Positions 21,957 to 32,231 of a DNA stretch of 64,000 bases are shown here, piece after piece. Position 1 is the stretch's first letter. Every line of letters starts with the position of its first letter. The notes beneath the pieces are model-generated. The model was given only the letters and a program-made list of their open reading frames with translations, did no database searches and was not told the origin of the DNA. This stretch comes from Selaginella moellendorffii (lineage: Eukaryota > Streptophyta > Lycopodiopsida > Selaginellales > Selaginellaceae). Both the position numbers and the translations under genes were made by a program. The stretch spans positions 3,354,956 through 3,418,955 of the forward strand of contig NW_003314263.1 in assembly GCF_000143415.4 (NCBI RefSeq), given 5' to 3'.

Positions 21957-22767
21957 CTAGAAGATTTTAGTAAAGACTACTTTTGCCACAGGCAGTAAAA
22001 CATTGGCCTTGTCAAGTGGCAAAGCTCGTCTGCCATCAGTACTCCAGCTGGATTCACCGTGATTTCTAAGCTCCAAAAACAGCACCATTGTTTTCTCACA
22101 GACATCCTGGCCTTTGGAATACGCTGCACTCACAATAGGAGTCTTTCCAACCCAGAGAAAACGGCCGTGGCCTTCCACCGCTTGCCGCATCTCATCTGAT
22201 CCAAGTTTCAGCTTTTGAAAATAAAAAGGTGGCAGAACTTCAAACACGTACCTATGATGCCCCTATTGACAAGGATGGTGTAGCGCTCGAGAGCTCTCAC
22301 AAACCTTCTGTAAGTCTCTGTAGCAGCAGGAGAGTCGAATTGGTTTGGTTGGAATTCTAGGCTTGACTCATGATGAGCTCTCTGAATGACTTGCTCCAGA
22401 AATTTGACATCGATCAGTTTTCTCAGACAATCCACGAGGTCGACAGGTATATTGAGGATGATCTTGAGGGTCCATTCACGCTTTGTGCATGTGTTCTTCA
22501 ACTTCATAGCTGAAAAGTTGACAGTGTGCAAACCCCGTGGATATAACCGAGATAAAGCCAATGGCATTGTAGTCGGCCTTCCACAATTCAGCCACTGTAG
22601 CTCGAAACACAAAAGCAAACGAAACTAGGAAACAAAAAGTCAAGAAAAATAGTCTGTACCTCAAAGTACTTGGCAACTATTCACCGAGCAGCTCCTCTTT
22701 TGTACGGCACCCAAGTCTTGTTGGTCAATCCCCAGTACACAACTGGTTCTATTGGATCCTTGGACAT
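21957..22767 (-). pseudogene. Broken copy of the PARP-like gene with internal deletion
   Basis: The three-exon structure matches the 9.6 kb gene. Exon 1 (22767 to about 22662) starts MSKDPIEPVVYWGLTNKTW but meets an in-frame TGA at 22683-22681, before VAKYFE. Exon 2 (about 22599-22250) encodes WLNCGRPTTMPLAL ... FVRALERYTILVNRG. Exon 3 (about 22202-21957) reads DEMRQAVEG directly into HGRFLWVGKTP. It thus lacks about 40 residues, including the HGS and NISSILKRGLDP segment, and then keeps KTMVLFLEL and ANVLLPVAKVV. The stop and the loss of the presumed NAD-binding motif argue against the ancestral activity. A shorter product from an internal start cannot be excluded. Confidence 0.8.
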
Positions 22768-23013
22768 TTTTAGCCTTAAAATTTTATTCGAACCATTGCT
22801 ATCGCTCATGTAATTTGAAAATGATCCAAAGAAAAGTTGAATAGAGGAATTCATACAAAAATTTGGATCCTGATCGTTCACAAGCATCACAAGATAGAAT
22901 GCAAGTAAACAGTCATTTAGCAACATTTGGTCGCTTTTCATTCTCAGTAATTCGTTGATAGGAAATACAGGTGAAAAACTCTTCTTCAGGACAAGTTATT
23001 TGTTAAATTGTAG

Positions 23014-23086
23014 GGGATGGTGGCGCAGTTGGTCTCATAGCTACTGAGAAATCCTGAGGTCGAGAGTTCGAGCCTCTCTCATCCCA
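23014..23086 (+). pseudogene. tRNA-Met(CAU)-derived relic
   Basis: The sequence starts GGGATGGTGGCGCAGTTGG, continues TCTCATAGCTACTGAGAAAT and ends with TCGAGAGTTCGAGCCTCTCT and CATCCCA. It matches plant elongator tRNA-Met, whose genes carry a short intron after the anticodon; the intron-like CTACTGAGAA is still here. About ten bases of the D-loop and D-stem are missing, so a normal cloverleaf cannot form. It could be a dead tRNA gene or the head of a SINE. The flank at 23110-23165 resembles 35190-35290. Confidence 0.7.
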
Positions 23087-23089
23087 ATC

Positions 23090-23620
23090 TTTTGTTCAAG
23101 GACAGTCTTAACCACGAAATTTTCTCGACTGTGAGAAAGAGACATAAGTTCTTTGTTTTACCTAGACAGTTGATGAGCAAACGCTTTAGAAGTGTTGGGC
23201 TTCTGATGCTCTTTTCCTTTCCTCCGTTAATGACTTATGCGATCATGAAGATGACAGAGTTGGCGTGAAGTTAAGAAACTTAAAGATCACATCGTCACAT
23301 TTCCGTCCTCCTAGATCCGTGCTGGGAAGAGACACTCCAAATTCTTTCTTAGACCATTAGCATAATCGAGAGCTTTACTTGAAAAGGATATAATCCACAA
23401 AACGGATGGCGTCGAGAAGAAACTAAACTAAGGAGTGAGTAGTTTCCCGAGGAAGAACAGAAAGAAGAACAAGATATTCACTATGTCAAAAAACGATCAA
23501 AGTTTCGACATATTTACATACCTCGGAGGACTTGCGAGCCGCTGTGAACGATGGAGAAAGAAGTAGAAGATCGAGAAGAAATGGAGAAGACAAAGAAGAA
23601 GGAGAAGAACCGAAGAAGCT
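23090..23620. other. Spacer downstream of the SAXO-like gene
   Basis: Contains GACTGTGAGAAAGAGA (about 23128) and TGATGAGCAAACG (about 23172), shared with the 5' region of the TGA gene (35208 and 35277). Otherwise no gene. A GAAGAA-rich purine run at 23545-23615 lies just after the stop of the SAXO-like gene and may be its 3' UTR. Confidence 0.45.
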
Positions 23621-23623
23621 TTC

Positions 23624-24385
23624 CTAGTCGTAGCAAAGATGGTTATCGACGAGATTGGACGGCTTCCCTCGCAGCAGCACGGGGCACCTCCTCACCGGCG
23701 GAGGCCTCGTGAAATCGATGTTGTAAGTCGTATCCCCATCGAACTTCTGCGGAGGAGGCGCGCTGCGAGTCGGCCCTCCTCTCACAGGCCTCTTCACCTT
23801 CCAGTCCTGGAAGCCCACATTATACGTAGTCTCATCCACGAACTTGGCCCCGGAGTTCCCGAGCGAGCAGCCATGCTTTTGGGGAGCACACCTCTTGGGC
23901 ATCTGCTTTGGGCAGTATCCCACTCCATACGTGGTCTCGTCGTAGAACTGGCCCGACTCCACCTTGTGTGGCTTCTCGGCCCTCCTCGCGGGCTTTTGCT
24001 CCTTGGATTTGTCCCAGTAGTCCACCTTGTAGGTGGTGGCGTCCACGAATGGCCCAGTGTCTTGCTCGCGCGCCGGAGGCCTCATGGGCGCTCGCTTGGG
24101 CATGGTTTTCTTGCCATAGTCGAGCTTGTAGGTGGTGTTGTCGTCGAAGGGGCCGTCGTCCTTGCGCGCCGGTGGGGGCTTGTGTGGGAGGCGCTTGGAG
24201 ATGGGCCACTCCGGGTAGCGCTCGCCATACTCGGACAGGATGTTTGGGTCGTAGTGATTCGTCTCGCGCGACGGGCATTTGTGGAGGCCGCAAGTGCACA
24301 CCACGCACATACACTCGCTCTTCCTGGAGCCGCCGCCACCGCCGCCCGAGGTGGATGCCTTGGGCTCCTCGAGAAACGTAGCCAT
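23624..24385 (-). CDS. SAXO-like (FAM154/MAP6-related) microtubule-binding protein
   Basis: A single exon of 253 residues. After a Gly-rich linker (residues 14-19) comes a cysteine cluster, CMCVVCTCGLHKCP, and then YDPNILSEYGERYPEW. This closely resembles the N-terminal Cys motif and SEYxxxYP of animal and protist SAXO proteins. Five spaced modules follow, each with a TTY core: DNTTYKLDY, DATTYKVDY, DETTYGVGY, DETTYNVGF and DTTYNIDF. The linkers are rich in Pro, Lys and Arg. SAXO proteins line and stabilise axonemal doublet microtubules through such Mn modules. In a plant this points to a role in flagella of motile sperm; the cellular role is inferred, the motifs are seen. Confidence 0.82.
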   Translation of the reverse strand: MATFLEEPKASTSGGGGGGSRKSECMCVVCTCGLHKCPSRETNHYDPNILSEYGERYPEWPISKRLPHKPPPARKDDGPFDDNTTYKLDYGKKTMPKRAPMRPPAREQDTGPFVDATTYKVDYWDKSKEQKPARRAEKPHKVESGQFYDETTYGVGYCPKQMPKRCAPQKHGCSLGNSGAKFVDETTYNVGFQDWKVKRPVRGGPTRSAPPPQKFDGDTTYNIDFTRPPPVRRCPVLLRGKPSNLVDNHLCYD

Positions 24386-24640
24386 TGTCTTCTTCGCTCC
24401 CCCGGAAGGGAGAACGTGGAGGGATTAGGGCTTATGTGGTGAAAAAAGGCGCGTCGGTTGGAAATCGACGGCCCATGGATGGCCACGTTGGAATTAAACC
24501 ATCTACGTGGCAGGAGTTGACTAATGTTTGACCGAAAAAAATTGAATTTCTTTTTCTAGCACAATTTCAGAAAATTACAGAAACTTTACAAGGAAATCCT
24601 CATGAATGAATGAGACTTCCTTGAATCTGTCTCATTGAAA

Positions 24641-25927
24641 CTACATCTCCTTTTGTATCTTCTTTTGGATTTCACAAATGGTGGTGATTGCTAGAAAGAG
24701 TCCAGTTCCAGAACCAATCACTCCCATCATATTTGCAGCCACGGAAACAACACCAATACCAAACCCTCCAAGCGCTGCTGCCACTGGAATGTACCGGTCG
24801 AGCTCCTTTTTGGTCTGGGAGCTCCTGTGTCCTGGGATTGTCAATCCTTGCTCTTTCCACTCTTTCGCTATATCCTTGGAAGACGATCCAGACAATTCAA
24901 GCCATGCCTTGGAGATTAGAGTGCTAGACACCACCGTGAAGACTGAGTAAATGAGAAAATGGAATGGCTCTTGGATCATGCTCGACGGTGGATGAAAAAC
25001 CTTGTATATAGTTCCTCCCAAAGCGCCCATAATAAAATTCCTGTAACCAAATACGTGCCCCAGGCCTTCGTAAACCTTGCCCACGCTACTTGCGAGCTGA
25101 GTTAAGAACATAATTGGAGTCGTTGCCGTGTAGAACAGACGGATTGAATGATTCATATACTGGCCCCTTCCGTTTGTCACTCTGATGATCATGTTGAGAG
25201 ACTGAAGATATAATATCCCACAAATCACAACAATTGTCAAGATCAGTGTCGAGAGATTTGGGAGATAATATCTGAAGAATGAATGGCGAACTGTCCTTAC
25301 GTTGCAGCTGGATATCAACCCCCGAACCAACTCTACAACCGATCCTTCAAATTCGTCGACTCCTCGAAAGTTGGCGGTGACAGGGCTAAACGCGTGCCAA
25401 ATCACGTCCTCACAAACGCTGCACGCAGTGAAAACGGAAATTGCTGATTGCCCAACACCATATCCCTTTTCTAAAAATTCGTCCATGTAGATTAGCATCA
25501 TAACTGCTAGAACCAGCTGCAAGATCACCAACAGCGAGCTAATCATACCAATTGGGCCATACACTCCCCCAACAATGTTTAAGATCGCCAACACGACTGT
25601 GAAACACACCCCCGCCATCTTTTGTAGCTTGTTGATGGAGTCCTTCTCTTTGATGCAAATAATCTTTCCACCAACTAAAAGCTGGATTGCCATACTTGCC
25701 GTTGCAATCGGACCAATACCCAAATCCATCAGTGTCCCATTTGCGTAGATCCCATAGAGTGGCAATCTACTGCTAATCATGTACACAGACACACACAAGA
25801 CTGTGTTTGCGACCTTTGTTCCCAGTGGAATCCGCAACTTTGGACTCTCAATCTCCACACTGAAAAGCTTGGTGGCCCCTGCAAACAGTCTACTCGCAGC
25901 TCCCTTCATTGTGGACAAAGCCATCAC
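24641..25927 (-). CDS. Sec61-alpha-like translocon subunit, intronless and divergent
   Basis: One uninterrupted frame of 428 residues, against about 475 in plant Sec61 alpha. Family blocks are evident: SSRLPLYGI, MDLGIGPIATASMAIQLL, GGKIICI, DEFLEKGYGVG, WHAFSPVT, EFEGSVVELV, LPNLSTLI, SIRLFYTATTPIMF, SKAWLELSGSSSKDIAKEWK, PGHR, KKELDRYIPVAAALGG and GVIGSGTGLFLA. About ten membrane segments are predicted. The region between LPLYGI and the next helix is shortened to YANGTL, which removes most of the plug helix segment of canonical Sec61. Lack of introns and divergence suggest a retrocopy that is still open. Canonical Sec61 alpha forms the ER protein channel; whether this copy does is unclear. 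Confidence 0.88.
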   Translation of the reverse strand: MMALSTMKGAASRLFAGATKLFSVEIESPKLRIPLGTKVANTVLCVSVYMISSRLPLYGIYANGTLMDLGIGPIATASMAIQLLVGGKIICIKEKDSINKLQKMAGVCFTVVLAILNIVGGVYGPIGMISSLLVILQLVLAVMMLIYMDEFLEKGYGVGQSAISVFTACSVCEDVIWHAFSPVTANFRGVDEFEGSVVELVRGLISSCNVRTVRHSFFRYYLPNLSTLILTIVVICGILYLQSLNMIIRVTNGRGQYMNHSIRLFYTATTPIMFLTQLASSVGKVYEGLGHVFGYRNFIMGALGGTIYKVFHPPSSMIQEPFHFLIYSVFTVVSSTLISKAWLELSGSSSKDIAKEWKEQGLTIPGHRSSQTKKELDRYIPVAAALGGFGIGVVSVAANMMGVIGSGTGLFLAITTICEIQKKIQKEM

Positions 25928-26239
25928 TTGGTGTTTAGGTTTTTCCTTAGATCGGTCTACTTATTTATAAGATCCGGGGAAAAGGTTCCGTTATTATAAA
26001 AAAAAAGGCTTAAGTTTTAACTCTTTCAAAAAAAAAATTCCGCGATTCTTAGAAAAGGCAGTGACTCTGGCATCATTTTTTTTCTTTGGACAAATTTCTT
26101 CCCTTTTAAGAGAAGAAAATAAGCGATTATGTGTAATCTGGAGACATCTTAAATTACTAAACACAAAAACTTCTTATTCTTTTCTATTAGCAAAAGAGTA
26201 TATGAGAAAACAAAGTAGAACAATTATCTATAAGTCGTC
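25928..26239. other. Spacer, no gene seen
   Basis: AT-rich stretch with A runs (25999-26007, 26030-26037). It holds the 5' side of the Sec61-like gene and the 3' side of the dioxygenase gene. Confidence 0.5.
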
Positions 26240-27464
26240 CTATGCGTCTTTGAGCGTGTAAAACGATTCAAGGTGGCTCTTGCCGACTGCTCTTCGCTCT
26301 CCATAAGATTTGCGATAGTCCCTGTAGATGAAAGGTGGGTGCCTCACCGGATGTTCGTCGTCCACGAGCCCTTTTGCCGGGACGATGAGAGCGTCGGCCT
26401 CGGGGATGAGGAAGAAAGCCATGGACAGTCGGCTCCGCTCGCTGTTGAGCACAACCTGGTGCTGGACGCTGGGATAGATGTCATTGCTCAGCACCTGTGA
26501 GTAAATCCGAGCATCAGAGGAGAGAAACTATACAACGAAGAAGAAAGGCTTTCTTACCTGGAGAGTGTCTCCAACGTTGACAACCACGGTGCCAGGCTCG
26601 GGCTTGACCGCGATCCATCGGTTGTTCTTGAGAATCTGGAGGCCGCCAACGTCGTCTTGGTGAACGATGGTGATGAGGATCGGGTCGGCGTGTGGACGCT
26701 GTCCCAGGGTCTGCTGCGGCTGAGGACAGGGCGGATAGTAGCAAACGCGAACTGTAGACTTGTCGCCTTTTGTAGCAGTGTACTTGCTAAACGTCGAAGG
26801 CTCCAGTCCAAGCGCAATGGCCATGAGCTCGACGACCTCGATCGCGAGCTTTTGGTAGGCATCGATGTAGTTATGAACGCTCGCACTGGGAAAGAAAAGT
26901 GAGACAGGCACAACGAGATGAAAAACAAGCTAACCTTAGCTCATTAAAGTTTTCGGGAGAAACTTGCCGGATCATGTTGTCTGTGACCTCCTTGTCACCC
27001 GAGAAATGAAACGCTTCCAGCCATGCTTTGGAGAAGACGGACTCGGCTCCAAAGTAGTAACCAATTATGCTATCTGGAAGCCGCACTGCCTTCTTCTTTT
27101 GCTCCAGCGGCAGAGCAAAGAGCTCCTTCCCCTCCGACTCCAGCTTTTCAGTAACATCGCTTAGAACCCCGTGGTTAACAAGCCGGAAGAATCCCCACTC
27201 TCTGGCGGCTTCCATGAGATCCTTGAGCCCCTTTGACCTGGTTGCGGCATCCTCGGACCTCAGCAACGAGATATCGATGATGGGGACGGTGTCCTCGTCG
27301 TTGTAATCGTTGTAAGCAACCTTTGGCCACTCCTCTTGAGACCAGACGTAGTCATCCAGAGTTAAAGAGCCTTGCAAAAACGTAGTGAGCTTGTAGTCAA
27401 CACCGCCTTGAGTACCGCCTTGAGTAGGAGCCATCTTCGAATGCTTGGGAAGCTTGACCACCAT
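26240..27464 (-). CDS. 2-oxoglutarate/Fe(II)-dependent dioxygenase (plant DOXC class)
   Basis: Three exons, 27464-26935, 26885-26558 and 26494-26240, give 370 residues. The N-terminal DIOX_N domain has VPIIDISLL and REWGFFRLVNHGV. The catalytic double-stranded beta-helix has PHADPILITIVHQD (His and Asp iron ligands), GGLQILKNNRW and VVNVGDTLQ, then SVQHQVV (second His ligand) and RSRLSMAFFL (Arg and Ser for 2-oxoglutarate). All cofactor residues are present, so it should be active. Relatives hydroxylate or desaturate flavonoids, gibberellins and other secondary metabolites; the substrate cannot be read from sequence. A later in-frame Met (MAPTQGG) is an alternative start. Confidence 0.92.
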
Positions 27465-27957
27465 CTATATAGCAGCGCGGAGCTTCTACTCTGGGCCCTG
27501 GTCTTTTGTCCACAACCATGCTGCCACCGGACTACGTAATTGTCTAAAACGAATAGTTGACGACCCCAACGTATCCTGTCCGCACCCTCATTCTTGCGGC
27601 TCCTGTTTGGCCAGCTTCACTGCCGGACAATCGTATATGCCACCATGTGGATACTCGCTCTAAAGTCTACTCGTAAACTGTGGCAAAAAAGAAACAAGGA
27701 CGTAAGTTTCACGACATGACCAAAATGACAGAGGCTACCTTACAAGGATGTTCTGGTGGAGTCAAGGCGGAAGAGCACTGTAGTATAGCAAAGGAAGGTT
27801 ATTATATTTATAAAACGCCTGAACAAAAAAGAAAGCACAACAAAAAAAAAAAGAAAAAGAAAAAAACCACTACATCTTTAGCCACAGGGTCAGAATCGGT
27901 GCGTGCAGGCAAAAAATGTGATCCCATATACATACTACACCAAAGTTTCCTTCCCTT
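27465..27957. other. Spacer, no gene seen
   Basis: Promoter side of the dioxygenase and 3' side of the SCAMP gene. An A-rich run lies at 27841-27866. Only short frames occur. Confidence 0.5.
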
Positions 27958-29496
27958 CTAAATTGTAGCACCTACAACGTTGCGTGCTGCCTCCCTCTTC
28001 AGTTGTGCCGCTTTGCCTGTACCCCGGAAGTACGCATACACCTCCTGCCAAGCCATAGTCATTAGTAGGATTCTTACGTAGATTGAGATTGCAGTGTATT
28101 ACCCGGAGAACCCATAGGCTGAGGAGAGATTCCAGGACAAAAAGGCCAAAGCCAACGAGATAGAATATCTGTTCAACCAAGACTCAATAACAGAACATAT
28201 TATAACACTAAACATACCCCGATTATGACACTGTCAGAGAAGATCTGAATCGCTGGTAGAATGCCCCTGCATAGAATATGAAATTAGTATAGCAGTAGAT
28301 AGCACATCGCCGCTTACGTCAATGATCTTCCTTTGAACACAATGGGAGGAGCGACGGCGCAGAAGATGCAAAACAATATGTGAAACTGCACGCACACCAA
28401 CATTACTAAGCTAACAAAACGTATCAAGCCACTAACAACGTACCAAATACGCGATGAAGAACCATCCGAACTTAAGAGCACTCTCTGACCTGCAAGGAAC
28501 GTGTGATTTCCCTCGTGGCTAGCAAACGACAATTGCCTCCAACGCACCTCATAGCCCGATACAGGGGTCTGTACCAGAGGAAATATGATCCGGGAAAGCC
28601 TGCCAGGATGTAGATGATGGCCAGAAACCATATCTGCACACCTGTAAACACGAACGCTCGTAAGCACAAAGCTTCCAAAAGCTTAGAAAACCATTACCAT
28701 ACGAGGCACTGACAGTCTTCTGGATCCAGGCTCCGGTGACGGAAATGAAGTTCCATGTCAGGCACAGGAGAATTCCGAGCCAGCTTCCGTAAGCAAAGTA
28801 CTGCATGCGCTGCAAGTAGGCCGGGATATCAGCCGCAATGTCATGGTGTAGGATCGGGAAAAAGCGTGGCCAGTTCTTCTCCTCCAACACAATACCAGCT
28901 GGTTAAAGCCGAAGTGTTAGCAAAGAGGAGAAAACGAAGAACACAAAGCACTAAAGAACCTCTTGCAGCAGCATCCTCTCGCCTTTTCACGTCGGCTTCT
29001 CGCTTTCGAAGTTGTTCCTCCTTGTCTTTCAGTTCCTTCTCGCGCTTCTTGAGATCCTAGAGAGAGAGAGAGAGAAAGAGTTAAGACCATTCGCGTAGCT
29101 TTCGTCTCGCTCACCTTCATGTTGCCCAAGGGAATTTCCACGGTAGCATCGCCCACCGAGGTACGCTCCGGTGCTAGCGGAGATATCGAATTCACCTGAG
29201 GAACATTGTATGGTTTCTGGAAGAACAAAAAAGTTTTATCTTTTAGCTCGCATCCCCGAGGGAAAAAAAAAAGAGAGAAAGGAGACAATTCTAGCGATAC
29301 CGATTCATAGAAATTGTTGCCGAGATAGGATGGCTTCCCAGTCATTTGAGCACGCACAGCCGGATCCTGGAGTAGGAAAAAAAGAAAGAAAGAAAACCTA
29401 TCAATTCCAGACCATCTGCTTCTTCCTAGAATTTCTCACCGAGAAGGGATTGACGTCTTCCTCATCGAATGGATTCGAATCGTAGCGGGACGCCAT
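27958..29496 (-). CDS. SCAMP: Secretory carrier-associated membrane protein (SCAMP)
   Basis: Eleven exons, 310 residues: 29496-29440, 29366-29301, 29216-29115, 29056-28960, 28898-28698, 28641-28548, 28489-28444, 28385-28318, 28266-28218, 28168-28103 and 28044-27958. The N-terminus [19 protein letters not shown] carries two NPF motifs, which bind EH-domain endocytic proteins. A coiled coil ([20 protein letters not shown]) follows, then [13 protein letters not shown] and four membrane segments, with the conserved [18 protein letters not shown] loop between the second pair. The end is [18 protein letters not shown]. SCAMPs recycle between trans-Golgi, endosomes and plasma membrane. All junctions keep frame with GT/AG. 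Confidence 0.94.
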
Positions 29497-29829
29497 GCCT
29501 GGGGACGAGGATTGGAAGATCTAGACTCACTTCAGCGCCAAACGCCGGTGCATTTGCCGCGGAATCCACAACCTAGCTACAAATCCAAACCCTAAAGCCT
29601 GTTGCCGCAAAGATCTGAGCTATAGCTCACCGGATCCGCGTCCTTTTGCTTTCTTGGACTTCGGCGCGGAAGGACCGCCGCTCTTTCACTTCCCCGCAAA
29701 AGCCCTGGGAAAAAAACTAAGTGGCTTTGATATTGGAAGCATCTCCACCGTCCGAGGGCGTCCAATCGCCACCGTCGATCGAAACGCACTAAAGACTTGT
29801 CATTCGTTTCGACTCAAGAAAAACTCGAA

Positions 29830-30300
29830 ACGAAAGTTACAGTCTAAATCTTTTGCAAGCACTGAAAGTTCATGGAAAAGCAAAAGAACCATTCGCGAAA
29901 AATTTGAACCAGTTTACCTTGGATCGAAACGAAACTGAGAGATCTTAGCTTCCTTCTTAAAATCGTTTGTAAGCATTGAAAGTTAATGGGTAAAAGAAAT
30001 GAATCATTCGCGAAATTTTGAACTAGTTTACCTTGCAAACTTAGAGATCTTCGCTGTTCTTCTTAAAATCTTTTGCAAGCTAGGAAACATTCGCGAAAAC
30101 TTGAAACTAGTTTACCTTCTATGAGGTATATCATCGAAACGAAACTTAGAGATCTTTGCTGCTCTTCTCAAAATTTGGCAAGCACTGATGAAAGTTCAAG
30201 GGAAAAAAAAAAATGAATTACTCGCAAAACTTTGAAACTAGTTTACCTTGTATGAACTCTTCTCAACAAACACTGCAAGGGAAAAGAAAAATGAATCAGT
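29830..30300. repeat. Tandem imperfect repeats of about 75-110 bp
   Basis: About five units contain TTTTGCAAGC(A)CTGAAAGTT, GGAAAAG ... AATGAATCATTCGCGAAA, ACTAGTTTACCTTG, ATCGAAACGAAACT and AGAGATCTT(A/C)GCT in this order (near 29850, 29965, 30068, 30175 and 30265). They decay towards the right. No coding potential is visible. The array lies upstream of the SCAMP gene. Confidence 0.8.
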
Positions 30301-30472
30301 CGCAAAAACTACCAAAGAATTATATCATCTTTACTGTTTCACTTAAGGACATCTCCTGATGTTGGTCTTTGGGATGGTCCCAAGCTTTTCCCTTCTGGGG
30401 ATCATGAAATCTCTCTACCAATCTTCACTCTTGCTGACACCGTGTGAGTGTATACTCGACGCAACTCGGCGT

Positions 30473-30990
30473 CTAAAGCACCACACCTGAATAAAATCCA
30501 TGTATCTTCGTTCGTAAGTCATGAAATGAGATGTTTGTAGATAGTAACGCTTTGTATCTCCCTAAGGAAGCGCTCTCTGTCTTCTCGAACAAAGAAGGGC
30601 TGGTTGCCACAAATACGTATAGGTACCTTGCTTGACGATCCTCAACCAATCTCTCAAAGAAAAGCAAAGTGGTTATTAAAGAGAAAGTAGTATGCTTCCT
30701 CCCTGTATTGGCTGCTTGTTGTGTGACTTTAATTTGGTAGTCCAAACTCATTGACACAGAGATTGTCTTCCCAAGCATTAAGTTTCCTTCTCCACTCCAG
30801 CACTTCAGATGTATAATTGATTTGCTTGCTATCTGCATAAGTTTGTAAATCCAATGCCATATGTTCTAGGGGTTGTGGAGTGGGTATGTTTGTTATCTTC
30901 TTCTAGAAATTATAAGGATTCCAAGCAAAATTCTAGAATTGTTTAGAGATCATGAAGCATCGTATAGTATGAACTTTTAACAAAGTTTAG
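30473..30990. pseudogene. Scrambled PPR gene fragments
   Basis: The minus strand 30800-30710 encodes SGEGNLMLGKTISVSMSLDY, nearly the same as residues near the end of the intact PPR gene at 40.5-42.2 kb. The plus strand from about 30800 to 30980 continues the same gene in the other orientation, ending GATTCCAAGCAAAATTCTAG and CATGAAGCATCGTATAGTAT. The piece is therefore rearranged by an inversion and is dead. It sits directly before the F-box gene. Confidence 0.8.
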
Positions 30991-31003
30991 GTTAATTTAA
31001 GGT

Positions 31004-32231
31004 ATGGCGTATAGGAACTGGGATGGCATGCTAGACAAGAAGAAAAGCAGGAAATTGGATCCCTCAATCTGGTCGCGGCTTCCCCAGGACATCCAACACC
31101 GCCTCATCACTTTCCTCCCATTCCCCACGCTCTGCCGCTTCCGCTCCCTCTCCAAGGATTGGTGCGCAGCAATCCAGCAGCAGCCACCGCGGCAGCAGTG
31201 GTACATTGCCCTTGGCGACGTCTGTGGCAAGTTTCTCATCTCACCCAACGCCATCTCCTGGAAGGAGTTCACTCTCCCCCTTCCAAGGGAAGCCCGGATC
31301 TTTGCCTTGAGCACTTGCTCGGCAGGCTTGGTACTGAGCTATGACTCGACGTTTGCGAGATATTTTGTGGTGCTGAATCCGCTACAACAGACGAGGCGAG
31401 AACTGGGGTGTCCGATGCTGGAGGGTGATCACGAAATGATCTTCGCTGCTATTCAGTCGGCACCACCCTCTGGATCATGGTTTGTTGTAGTCGTGACCAT
31501 AGAGACCAGCTATGGGGTCATGGTGTTCCACCTGTACGATTCGAGGGCCGCGGCGTGGATATCTTCTACGGAATTCACCCCTGTCCAGGAGGATGAAGAC
31601 CTCGTATGCGGTGTCAGAATGAATTGCATCAACTATTCCAACAACTGCATGCTGCTCCAGAACGATCACTTGTACTTTTTAACTGTTTCACCGGGCAATG
31701 TGAGGAGGCTTAAATCGTTCAACGTGTGGAACCCTAAGGCCACCCTTCGAACTCTGGCAACCTGGAATAATCTTCCCTTGGGATTTGAACGGCAACCTTG
31801 GTACGAGGTGGACATGTCCCTCGTCTCAAGTGGAGGTAAGGAAAGAGAGTTGTTTTGTATATGCTGACGACTTTGATTTTGCAGGGAAGATAGTGATTGG
31901 CATGCTCGAAACACATGACAGAAACACAGACGTTAGAACCCTCAGGGTTTGTTTTGTGTATCTGGACGAGGAGAGTTGCAGCTGGCGGGCAATGGCATCC
32001 TTGAGCTTGGGCACTGTTAAAATTCCCAAGTTGATCAAAAAACCCGGAAGAATCTTTATGGTGGCTGCTGGAAATGAACACACTACGGAGGTGACACTGC
32101 TCTTTCATTATAGGTGGAGCTGCATCTTTGATTTGGCTTCTGGAACGTTGCGTAGCAGTAGAAGTTCAAAGAAACAAATGCCGGCTTTTGTTCCCTTCCA
32201 GCCCTCCTTCCATCCCAAACTTTTCCTTTGA
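31004..32231 (+). CDS. F-box protein
   Basis: Two exons, 31004-31835 and 31885-32231, with a 49-nt intron, give 392 residues. Residues 20-60 form an F-box: DPSIWSRLPQDIQHRLITFL, then PFPTLCRFRSLSKDWCAAI. This contacts Skp1 in SCF ubiquitin ligases. The rest (SWKEFTLPLP, AGLVLSYD, VLNPLQQTRRELG, FHLYDSRAAAW) is of the F-box-associated, beta-propeller-like kind that selects substrates. No target can be inferred. A truncated paralogue lies at 38.0 kb, and the same AATCAGCGCCAAGAACACAC stretch follows this gene, its fragment and the PPR gene. Confidence 0.88.

Noticed and set aside
23639-24442. 267-codon plus-strand frame, longer than the gene on the other strand
   Set aside because: The minus strand has the SAXO Cys motif and periodic TTY modules. 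The plus frame is a GC-rich shadow, rich in Arg and Leu.
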